Assembly (NCBI GenBank): GCA_002179805.1
Contig: NAVB01000368.1
Location: forward strand, 1 to 43,405
Direction: 5' to 3'
Length of the DNA: 43,405 bases
DNA from: Acanthamoeba lenticulata
Taxonomy: Eukaryota > Discosea > Longamoebia > Acanthamoebidae
Shown: positions 12,129 to 22,952 of the stretch, piece after piece
Numbering within the stretch: position 1 is the stretch's first letter
How the letters are laid out: each line of letters starts with the position of its first letter
Notes under the pieces: generated by a model
Databases searched by the model: none
What the model was told of the DNA's origin: nothing
Seen by the model: the letters and a program-made list of their open reading frames with translations, nothing else
Program-made: the position numbers and the translations under genes

Positions 12129-15100
12129 ATGGAGGATGTGGTGGTGGGGCGCCAGCTGCTGCACTTGATTTCATGGAAGGACATGAACAAGGACTTGGTC
12201 AGCGAGGACGTTCCAGTCGAGCAACTCTCGCTTAACCTTCAGGTACCCTTCACACAGCGCCTTCCCTCCTTCTCTTTCATAAGCCGATAGTGCTCACCTT
12301 CCCTCCCCCGGTCTTGGTTCAGCGCATCGGCGCGACCCTGGCCTCGGTGGTGGTACCCTTGGCGCGCGAGTCTGAGGTGCAGGCCCTGGATGAGCTTACA
12401 CAAGTCCTCGTCCAAGAAAGGCTGCTCCACCACCAATCCAAACAACTACAAGGCCTCGTTTTGGCCTGCCTCCGGCATGTTGTGCGCATCTACCGGCTCG
12501 AGGCCAGGCGGGATGAGGTCACCGGCTCTTCCGCCCCCGGTTCGCCCGCCCCAGAGGCCTCCCCCACCACCACGACCTCGACTTCCTCCAGCCCAACCCA
12601 GGCTGACACCAGCGCCCGTGCCACGTCGCCTTCGCCGGGTGCCACATCAACAGTGTCGGCGCGTCGCCGGCTCTCCGGAGTAAGTGGCCACTTTCCTTTT
12701 CATTTTGCTGTCGCTTTTTTCGTTCTTCTGGGAGCTCTCCCCATTAACGGCAGGGCCGCAGGATCGAGGGCCTTCGTCACCACTACCGCTTGCCTCGTCA
12801 CGAGAGGTGTCGCCGCGGGCCTCGCCCGCTCCGGCAGGTGGAGAGATTTGGCTCACCGCCGGCGGAGAGATGTGTCAACTCATCAGGTTCGCCTCCAAAG
12901 CCGACCTCATTGAGATCCAATGAGACTCATTGATTTTTCTTTTTTTGTTTTGTTTTGTGTTTTGTTTTGTTTTTTAATTCAATTTTTGTTGTTATGTGCG
13001 GCAGTGAAAAGGACTGGTCCAACACCACATTCGGCCCGCTGTCGGAGTGGCCCCGCACCCTGAAGATCGCCCTCACCGTCTGCCTCTTCTCTCGCTTTCC
13101 ATTTGTACGCTACAAGATCCGCCTTTTGGTGAGGGCACAACACCAGCAACTCACCTCGTGGACCAACCAGGTAATATACTGGGGCCCAGGGTACTGCATG
13201 TTGTACAACGACGCCTACCGGCCCATCATGGGCGTCACCAAGCACCCGCGCTATTTGGGTTCGCTTTCCCGCGTGTAGTGTCTCTTCATTGCGCTTGAGG
13301 CTGATCTGCGAGAGAATGTCGACATTCATCACGCAGGGGACACGTATGCGGCCTGCTGGCCCACGATGTGGGAGGAGCAGGACCGACTGCTGAGCTCGGT
13401 GGCCAATTCCAAGCGGTCCAACTGGGTGGAGGACCACTACAACCCGATGGACCGCAATGGGTACCTGGAGGAGTGCTACTTCACCTACTCCTACAGCCCG
13501 CTGTTCCTGGACGACGGCTCGGTCGGCGGCCTCTTCACGGCCGTCACCGAGACCACGCTGCGCGTCATCGGCGAGCGCCAGATGCGCACGCTGCGCGACC
13601 TAGCCTCGCGCGGCTCTGACGCCAAGACCGTCAAGGACGCCATGCGCATCGTGCGGGACATCGTAACGACCACCGGGAAGTACGACATCGCGTTCACCAA
13701 CATTTATCTGCTCGATGCCCACGGCCGGTGTGCCTCGCTGGCCGAGACCGCCGGCGACCTCATTCCGGGCTCAATGCTCTGTCCGCCGCTCGTCACCATC
13801 ACGCGTCAAAAAACCTCGTAAGCTCCTTTCTTTTACTATTAATTGATTTATCATTATAATTTAAAATAAATATATCAGATAATAATACTAATTTCTATAC
13901 TAATATCCTTTTATTATATTATATTTACTTATTTTTTCAATCCTTGACAGAGGAGACAGCGATGACAGCAAGAGCGAGGAGGAGGAGGAGGAGGTGGGAG
14001 GCATCTGGTGCTCCGTCTTTCGAGAAGCCATCTCCAAGCGTGAGCCGCAAGAGATCGACTTGACGCTGTTTGGCGATGCCGTGCCGCCCTGCAGCGCGTG
14101 GAGCAATGCAGCATGCGACCGGACCCGGTACGCTGCCTCTCCCCCCTTCCCCTTTGAACGGCGCCTCATGACGCTCGTCCTGTCGTCTGCCTCTGGCGCA
14201 GGTCGTGCCTCGTTTTGCCTCTGCTGTCGCACACGGACAGCGAGAAAATGATCGGCGTGCTCGTGGCTGGAGTCAATCCCCGACACGCCCTCGACGACTC
14301 CTATCGGATCTTTTTCAATCTGGTCGCCAACAACGTGGCGTCGATCGTGATGAACGCGACCTCGCGCGAGGAGGAGCGCAAGCGGGCCGAGGCGCTGGCC
14401 GAGCTCGACCGGGCCAAGACGACTTTTTTCTCCAACATCTCGCATGAGTTCCGCACGCCGCTCACCCTCATGCTGGGCCCGCTCGAGGACCTCCTCGACC
14501 GCCCCGAGCTGCAGATCGAGCGCGAGCGACTGCTGTTGGTCCACCGCAACGCGCTGCGGCTGTACAAGCTGGTCAACTCGCTGCTCGACTTCTCGCGCCT
14601 CGAGGCCGGCCGCGCCCGGGCCACGTTCGAGCCCGTCGCGCTCTGCAGCTTCACGAAGGACCTGGCCTCCATCTTCCGCTCGGCCGTCCTGCGGGCCGGG
14701 CTGGACCTGATCATCGACTGTGACGACGACCTCGAGCAGCCGGTCGACGTAGACAAGGACATGTGGGAGAAGATCGTGCTCAACCTGCTGTCCAACGCGC
14801 TCAAGTTCACCATGCACGGCCACATTCGCGTCGCCATCAGGTCCGTCCCCAGCGTCGGCACGATGGCCCCGGGCCAAGTGGAGCTGGTGGTGGAGGACAC
14901 GGGGATCGGAATCCCGACAGAGGAGCTGCCCATGCTGGGCAAGCGGTTCCATCGGGTGCAGACGCCCGGCGGGCGGTCGCACGAGGGGACGGGGATCGGG
15001 CTGGCGATGGTGTTTGAGCTGGTGCGGCTGCACGGAGGCACGGTCTCGGTCGAGAGCCAGCTCGGCCACGGTACCACACTCGTCCTCTGCCCCAAAGGTC

Positions 15101-18100
15101 CCTTTTTTTTTTTTTTTTTGCCGACTGATGTCCGATGACGCCGTGTTGTGCCCAGGCGCCACGTTCCGCATTCGCGTGCCGTTCGGGGCGGCGCACCTGC
15201 CGGCCGATCAGATCAAGCGCTTTGTGGGCGGCCCTGCGCCATACGCCGAGCCGGCTCGGCGCGCACTCAAGCCGCTGCCTGCCTCGTCCTTGCCCGTGAT
15301 GGCCTTCTCGCCACCGCGGTACGATCCTCTTGCGGTGATCAACGCGGTCGCGGAGGACGAGGGAGAAGACGAAGAACAACAGCTCGTCGCAAAGGAAGCA
15401 GAAGAACGTTCGCTTGTCGAAGCGCGAAACTACTCCAAGTCAGTGTCGTGGTGGCTACCCTCGATCCAGATCAACCCGTCATCACACTCCTCGTCGATGG
15501 CAAGCTCGTTGTCGTCCTCCCTGTCTCATCAGTCCTCCATTCACGCGTCGTCCTCGTCCCAGTCGTCGTCGGCCTCGAGCTCGCCCACCAGCTCGACCGT
15601 GTGGGGCGGCCCGGGGTCGCCCGTCAGCGGCAGCTCGCCAGAGATGCCTTCCTCGCCTCGCTCGCGCACAGCCGCTGCGTCCTTTAGCGTCACTCCCCCT
15701 TCGAGCGCCACTGCTACTGCCAAGGGCTCCAAGCGCAAGCGTCGCTCGAAACAGGCACCGTCCCCCCCCCAAGCTTCGTTCTTTGTTTTTTCGATTTCGC
15801 TGACTTGAAGGTAATGACAGCGGGCAAAGGACAACAAGGCGCGGATCCTGCTGGCCGACGACAATTTCGACATGCGCGAGTTGTTTAGTTGTTTGGGCGG
15901 AGGATAGGCCTGGAGGCGCTGAGCATGCTGCGCTCCAACATCGACGCGGTGGACCTGGTGCTGACGGACGTGATGATGCCGTTCCTCGACGGGTTCGGCC
16001 TGCTCAAGGAGATCCGCGCACGCGAGGAGACGCGCACGCTGCCCGTCATCATGCTCTCAGCGCGCGCCGGCGAGGAGGCCAGCACAGAGGGTCTGACCGA
16101 GGGAGCGGACGACTATTTGATCAAGCCCTTCACAGCGCGCGAGCTCCTCTCCCGCGTGGCCTCTCACCTCGGCATGTCGCGGCTGCGCGCCGACGCCTCG
16201 CGCACCGAGAGCGCCCTCCGGCTCGAGGTCCAAGAGGGCAAGGAGCGGCTGGAGCGCATCCTGGCCTCCATTCAAGACGCCTTTGTCGCGCTCGACGCGC
16301 GCAAGCGCTACGCCTTTGTCAACGCTAACGCCGCGGCCCTGCTCGGCGCCAGGAAGGAGGGTATGCCTTTTTGATGAGTGGACTCGACAGCCTGTAGTCC
16401 GTCTCTGAGCTGCAGCTCACACTCTCGTGTGGCGGTGGTCTTTGCGGTCGCACAGACATGCTCGGACGCCAGGTCTCGCGGTACATGAATGTGCTCGACA
16501 CGGCCGACCGGCTGGTGGCGCGCGAGCTGGACCGCGCCGTGACCGACAAGGTCGACCTGGCCTTTGAGTTTTACAACGCCCGGCGCGACCGCTGGTTCGT
16601 CTTCCTCCAAGTCTTTGTCCTCGTCTGCGTTGAGTCCTCATCATCGTCATGTTCTTCGTCTTCGGCAGGTATGAGTGCCGGATCTACCCGGGCTCGGACG
16701 GCGGAGTGACGCTCTTCCTCATCGATGTCACGACCCGCAAGAAAGCCCAGGGCCGCCTTGCCCTGCTGGCCAAGGTGGGGCGCTTGTCGCCCAGCGTAGA
16801 GAGCCACATGCCCACGGTGCTGGCCTCGATCGTCAACCTCGTCGTCCAGGACTCGGTGGTCGCCGACTGGAGCATCGCGGACGTGGTGGACGACAGCGGC
16901 CGCCTGGAGCGCGTGGCCACCGCCAACGCCCGCACGGACCTGTGGCAGCTCCACATCCTGCCCGACACCGACGACGACAATGACAACGCGGATGCCGACG
17001 GTGGCGGTGGCGGCGGTGGAGCCGACATCGATGCGGAGAGCAAGTACTATCGCGTGCTGCGATTGAGCCGGGGCCTGCGCGTGGGGGTCGAGTGCCGCCT
17101 GCCGATGACGCAAGACCAGAGCTTCTTGGTCTACCCGCTGCAGGGGCGCGGCCGCACGTACGGCCTGTGGCTCTTTGTGCGCGACCCGCCGCGCGTTTTC
17201 CCCGTACGCTCCCGTCCCGCGCGCGCATTCCACACATTCTTGGGCTCACAGACGGGACCGGTGGCTGCGACGCAGGACGAGGACCGGGCGGTGTGTGAAG
17301 AGCTGGCCCTACGGGCCGGGATGGCAATCGACAACGCGCGGCTGTATCGTGAGGCCGACAGCGCCAACAAGGCCAAGGACCACTTCTTGGCGGCGCTGTC
17401 GCACGAGCTGCGCACGCCGCTCACGCCCGCGCTCCTCCTCTCCGAGGCCCTCCTCGGTACCATTGTGCTCCTTTTTGTCGACCTCATGGTTGAGTCCTCG
17501 TGAGCTCACTTGCTGCCTGTTGGGGGGGGGGCGTGACAGGCGAGGGGCTCTCGTCGCACGTGGAGGAGAACGTGCGGATGATCCGCGAGTCGGTGGAGCT
17601 TGAGGTGCAGCTCATCGACGACCTGCTCGACCTCACCAAGATCTCCCGGTACGCGTCGCACGCACGCGCACACACGACCGTGTGGGCGCTCTTCCGGCTT
17701 GGTGCTGACACCGGCGAATGACGCACACAACAGGAATAAGCTCAAGCTGTCGCCGAAGGAGCTGAGCATGCACGAGCTGGTGAATCGCACGCTCGACAGT
17801 GTGGCAAAGGAGGCCGCTGGCAAGAAGCAAGTCGTCACGTGCGACCTGCGCGCAGCAGCCGACTGGCTCATGGGCGATGCGGCTCGCCTGCAGCAAGTGC
17901 TCGCCAACATCATCAAGGTTCCTCTTTAATTTTAATTTAAATTTTATTTCTTTTTGTTGTTGAATTAAAATTGTACTTCAACAACAATTTTAAACAAAAA
18001 CAAAAACAAAAAACCAACAAAAAATCAGAACGCGATCAAGTTCACGCCAGAGGGCGGGTCGATCACGATCCGCTCGACCAACTACGAGACGCCTGCCAAG

Positions 18101-19210
18101 TCCCTTGCTGGCAGTCCGCAACAGCTGCCCAAGCTCGAGCAGCTCCGACCAAACGGCGACGATGACGAGAAGCCGACCGGCAACGATGTCCAGCCCGAAG
18201 AAAACGAGCTCAACAAATGGTTGCTGGCGATGCGAAACGACGATGAGCCCATGACCATGCTGCGGGTGGAGGTGACCGACACGGGCATCGGGATCGAGAG
18301 CCACGTGCTGCCGCACCTGTTCCGCGCCTTTGAGCAGGGCGACGCCTCCATCACGGTCCGATTCGGCGGCCTTGGCCTCGGCCTCGCCATCTCCCGGTAA
18401 TCAACACACTTTTTGGCAATCACGCACAAACGCATTAGCTCATGCATGACTGGCGTGGCGCAACATAACGACTACAGGGCGTTTGTGGAGATGCACGGAG
18501 GACGGCTGCAGGCCTTCAGCGAGGGCAAGAACCGCGGCGCCACCTTCACCGTGCTCCTGCCGGTCGTGCGCGCCCCACGCGGCGTTGTTGGTGTTGCTCC
18601 TGCTGAGGCGCCGGCGCTCGAGCGACCGGAGCCAGCTGAGCCGATCACGACGGCGACCATGACGACGGGCGTGGACAAGCCGAGCCAGCGGCCTCTGCGC
18701 GTGCTGGTGGTCGAAGACAACAAGAGCACGCTCATGATCATGTCGCGCCTCCTGCGCCAGAAGCTGGGCCACGACGTGGTCACTGCCTCGTCGGTGGCCG
18801 AGGCCCTGCGCGTGGCGCAGGACGAGGGCCAGCTCGACCTGGTGATCAGCGACATCGGGCTGCCGGACGGGAGCGGTCTCGACCTCATGGCGGCACTCAA
18901 GGCCAAGCACGACCTCCGCGTACGCTTCGTTTTCCCTTTGCACAAGGCGTACGACGCAACTCTCACACAATATGGACCATGTCCGGGGGTCAATGGCCGA
19001 CAGGGGATCGCGCTGTCGGGCTACGGGATGGAGGAGGATATCAAGCGAAGCCGCGAGGCCGGCTTCGAGCTCCACTTGACCAAGCCTGTCCACTTTGCAT
19101 CGCTCTCCTCCGCCATCAACCACCTGTTTGCTGCCTCTCCCTCTGCTTCCGCTTCCTCTTCTCCTTCATTCCCGTCGGCCTTCGATGCCCTTCATGCCCA
19201 ATCTCCATAA
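12129..19210 (+). CDS. Double hybrid sensor histidine kinase, tandem copy 2 (REC1 damaged)
   Basis: Paralogue of the upstream kinase in the same orientation, 207 bp after its stop, with the same domain order and mostly the same intron positions. It starts at [16 protein letters not shown]1 is split by introns ([17 protein letters not shown], then [15 protein letters not shown]). HisKA1 has SHEFRTP (His 14443-14445). HATPase1 carries the N and G boxes. REC1 keeps [10 protein letters not shown] and the Asp codon 15967-15969, but the sequence between them is disrupted at about 15881-15908 (see findings). HisKA2 has SHELRTP (His 17402-17404). HATPase2 has TDTGIGIES and [13 protein letters not shown]2 has VEDNKS with Asp 18851-18853. 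Unless an unseen splice rescues REC1, translation would stop at a TAG at about 15905. An AT-rich intron lies at 13818-13949. The stop at 19208-19210 is 49 bp from the end of the convergent NHL gene. Confidence 0.82.
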
Positions 19211-19259
19211 AGCTGGTGCGTCGTTGAAGAAGAACAAGTGCCTTGCATCACCATCTCAT

Positions 19260-21082
19260 TCAGGCCGTCTCTCCCGCGGCGGTGGTCCACTCGTGGACGC
19301 GGTGGGAGCCGTCATCAACAACAAACACATGGCCCGTGCGTTCGTCCACCGCCACGCCTGCTGGGATGCTCAACTGGTCCGGCACGGCGTCCGAAGCCGT
19401 CCCCCCGATCATCACCGGGAGGGAGCCAAAGGAACCAAGAAAGCGCTCTCCGCCAGCGCTCCACTCTTGCACGCGCTTGTTGTCCTGGTCGGCGACGAGG
19501 ATGTGGCCCGTCCGTGCATCCACCGCCACTCCCCTCGGCCTCTGGAACTGGCCAGGCCCGGTGCCCGGGAAGCCAAAGGAGCGCACAAAGGTGCCACACC
19601 TGCACCCGGTCGTTGCTGTAGTCGGTGACGATGATGTGGCCATCCGTTGCCACCGCCACGCCACACGGGTTCCTGAGCCGAAGGCGCGCAAGAACGTGCC
19701 ATCAGCGACGCGCCATACCTGCACCCGGTTGTTGCCCCAGTCGGAGACGATGTGCTCGCCCAAGCGCTCATTCACTGCCACTCCATGCGGGTACTGCAAC
19801 CCGTAGCCGAGGGAGCGCACGAACTGGCCGCCTCTTGTCCACACCTGCACCCGATGGTTGTCGGAGTCGGCGATGAAGACCTGGCCGGTCTCACCATGCA
19901 CCGCCACGCCCCAAGGGTACTTGAACTGGCCGGCTCGCCTTCCATGAGAGCCCACCAGGCGGAGAGGCCTCCTCCTCGGCACGGCGACAACAGCTTCACG
20001 CCTTCTTGCACCCTCAGCCTCTTCCTCTTGCTTCTTTTGTTCCTGCTGATGCTGTTTGGCATGATGGGGGTCAGGATGATGCACAAGCGTGCCTGTGGCA
20101 GCCCTTAGGACAGCCCGCATGGTCGCGTCTTGCTCCACGCCTTCGTCCCTTGTACTTCCCGCCGAGAAGGTGACCTGCCTCGCCGCAGCCTGCCGGACCA
20201 CCTTGGCCGCCGCCCCAACCACTTGCATCATCTGCTCCTCTTCGCTGTTGTTGCCTTGCTTCTCCTTCTGCTGCTGCTGCTGCTGCTGCTCGGCGGCCAT
20301 TGGCGCTCGCAAACTTTGCCGGAGGACGCGTCCAGCCGCCTCGAGCTTCTTCCTCATTCCCGCCAGCTGAGCCTCCGCCGTCTCTCTCGCCCGCTCTTGC
20401 TCCCACTCCACCAGCTCCTCCTCCAGGCTCTGCTCGCGTTCGGCCAACACGGCCAGCACGCGCTCTTGTTCCATGTGCGCCTTCATCGCTTTGCGCCTCG
20501 CTCGCGCTGGCCTGCTCGCGCTGGGCCTTTGCGCGCGCGCTCTCAGCCAAGGCCTCGATACAGGCCAGCGCGTCCTTGATCTCGACCAAGATCGCCTGGA
20601 CAGCGTCGCGTGCGCGCTTCTCGGCATCGGCCAGCGGGATGGCGTCGTGCGGCCATGGCACACTCCGAGCAGAATTGCGTGCCCGGCTTGGCTTCGCACT
20701 CACCACATGGCGAATAACTGTCCCGGCCCTTGTCCTCTTCCTTGTTTGTCGCACGAGGCTGGGACGATGGGGAAGGAGAGGACGAGACAACGAGGAGGAG
20801 GTCAAGGAGGGCAAAGTTGCGCGGCAACTCGAGCTCGTGGCCTCCGCCTCCTTCTCCTCGTCCTCCCGAGGCTTGCGCCAAGGGAGTCAACGCTCGGCAG
20901 CGTGGGCACCGCACACCGCCAACCTTGTTCTTCTCGTCCGCTTTCTTCTCGGCCTCAACTTTGTGGGTGAGGAGAAGGGCGGCGAGGCAGGCCGTGCAGA
21001 AGGAGTGGCCGCAACAGAGCAGGCGCGGCACGCGGTCGGCGGGCGCCGCTGCAAAGGCCTGGAGGCACACGTCGCACGCCAA
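19260..21082 (-). pseudogene. RING / coiled-coil / NHL-repeat (TRIM-NHL-like) gene with frame breaks
   Basis: The order is that of an E3 ubiquitin-ligase-like TRIM-NHL protein. The RING finger is CDVCLQAF...LLCCGHSFCTACL...CPRC. A short zinc-ligand cluster resembling half a B-box follows (CGECEAKPGTQFCSEC). A long Glu/Gln/Arg coiled coil includes a seven-CTG repeat at 20268-20288 (seven Gln). Five NHL repeats follow (for example YPWGVAVHGETGQVFIADSD, then GVAVDARTGHILVADQDNKR). The reading frame shifts by +1 near 20670 and again near 20490. It leaves frame in NHL repeat 3 and returns after it (about 19600-19660). The RING frame begins at TTG directly after an in-frame TGA, so no start codon is visible. 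Either the gene is decaying next to the retroelement, or this stretch contains sequencing errors; missed introns are less likely because the breaks are single-base and no good splice sites flank them. Confidence 0.72.
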
Positions 21083-21119
21083 TCAGCCCAGCTGTAGCCT
21101 GGCCCAACTCAGTGGTGCC

Positions 21120-22595
21120 AAGCAGGAGCATCAGAAACACTCCTCCAGTGGGCTGCAAAGGGGTTTCAGGTCCCCTTGAACAGCTGCCCACCACTGATCA
21201 AGCGGCACAACTTCAAGCTCAACAACCTCCAATGGATGTTCATCTCCAAGGAGGTCGCCTGGTTTCTGGTAAATCAGGGCTGCTGAGGATGATCATGGAC
21301 CTCTGCTTCCTCAACAGCTTTGTCCAATCACCCAAGTTCAAGTATGACAGGCTGTGAGAGCTGGCAGCCCTAGCCCAACCAGGTGACTAGGTGGTGACAA
21401 TTGACTTAAAGGACAGCTTTTACCATGTTGAAGTGCACCTTGAGAGGTTGGGCTGGACCATCAACTGGGACAAGTTGTCCTTGGAGCCAGCCCAAAACCA
21501 AGAGTTGTCAATGTCTTCTGTGTGATTGCAAGCAAGACCAGCTGGTCCAGCCTGGTCACGCTGACCAAGGACACCACCACCGACCTCTTCAAGTGATGTG
21601 ATGGCCTTCACCTGTGGGATGGCAATATGGCCTTGGAGAGGCCAACCGACATAGTGATCAACACCAACATGTCCCTCTCTGGCTGGGGAGTGATTACATC
21701 ATGCAAGACCCTTATGTTGGTTGGCTGGTGGCAACTTTCTCATTGGCACATTAATGAACTTGAACTTTGAGCTGTGTGGAACACCTGCAAGACCTTTGGT
21801 GATCAGCTCAAAGATCAGGCCATCATGTTTCAGTTGGACAATGTCATGGTGGTTGCCTATTTGAACAAGATAGGTAGCTGCAACCCTCATTTCAACTGAG
21901 TGATGGCAAAAATCCTGAATTGGGCCAAAGCCAAGAATGTGCAAGTGCAGGCAGTTCACCTGCCAGGCTCAGCAAACTCCAGCACCAATAGAGTAACTCA
22001 ACTTCACCACCACCATGAGTTTCACAACCAATTTGTGATGGCCAAGAACATGTTGCTTCCCTGGTTCAACAGCCACTTCATTAAGCGCAGCACCAAGGCC
22101 ACCAATGCACTCCTCCAGTGCTGGCACAAAGACAACAACTGGGCCACACCTCCCATCACACTCATTCCACACCTTCTTCACCTCATGCAGTACCAGCACA
22201 CACACCACCACACTGGCCCATCCCAGGCCAACTCCCAAATTGGGCCCCTCTGGGGATGGGTGGGGTGGTTGTGGCCAACAACAATTAGCTGCCAAAGCCA
22301 CTCAAGAACATGCAGTGGATGTGGGCAGCCTGTCAAATCTCTGGGCTACACACACCACTGGCTGGTCAGACAGGGCTGTCCAGGCTTTATCATCAGCACT
22401 AATGCTGTCCACATGGCGCCAGTACAAAGCAAACCTGCAGTGCTTCTGAGATCAGGGTCTCAGAAGCTGTGCTTCCCTATTTTGACCAAGTCAACTGAGC
22501 TTCCAGTGACATTGTGCTGGTCCTGGTTGTAGGCTACAAGAATGACTGCTTTGGTGAAGGTAACACTGTAACCCTCCACTGCACTTCACACCTGA
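21120..22595 (+). mobile_element. Decayed DIRS/Ngaro-like retroelement fragment (RT, RNase H, start of tyrosine recombinase)
   Basis: Broken plus-strand coding remnants read in order. An RT N-terminus has NFKLNNLQWMFISKEVAW. RT core fragments are LRMIMDLCFLNSFV and VVTIDLKDSFYHVEV. An RNase H segment has HWHINELEL, QLDNVMVVAYLNK and VHLPGSANSSTN. Near 22390 a segment LSSALMLSTWRQYKANLQCF resembles the N-terminal SAM-like domain of tyrosine recombinases. The order RT-RNase H-recombinase is typical of DIRS-group retroelements. Many stops interrupt it, mostly TGA where CGA would fit, plus one TAG in place of TGG in the RT. It lies directly upstream of the broken NHL gene and ends where the inverted-repeat element begins, so the younger element probably inserted into it. 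The exact left boundary is not visible. Confidence 0.75.
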
Positions 22596-22622
22596 ACATG
22601 GGCTTATTTGAAATGAGAGGTC
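22596..22622 (+). repeat. Left terminal inverted repeat
   Basis: Reads ACATGGGCTTATTTGAAATG then AGAGGTC. Its reverse complement matches 28732-28758 at 26 of 27 positions. Weaker similarity continues inward, where GTGAAATAAT on the left corresponds to GCGAAATAAA read inward from the right end. A short palindrome, CATTTCAAATG in the right copy, lies inside the repeat. Confidence 0.85.
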
Positions 22623-22952
22623 AAAAATGACTGGTGAAATAATATGGAATCAAAATTAACAATAAGGCAATAAACCTCCATTTGATTTATATAAAAGCAT
22701 TTTAACCACATTAAACTGATAATACAAGCATTTTTACGTTAGTGAAAATAATATTACATGCTTATTATGCATATTAAGTACAAAAATAAAATTACATAAA
22801 ATAAATTAAATGCATTTAGAAAAATAAAATAAAACGAGATTTATTATAAATATTTTAAATTAGGTAAGTTGTTTGATTGAAGATATAAAAACCAAAAAAG
22901 GATAAATTAGAGTTTATCAGAAAAGGTGGATGACGCGAATTGAATGTTTATT

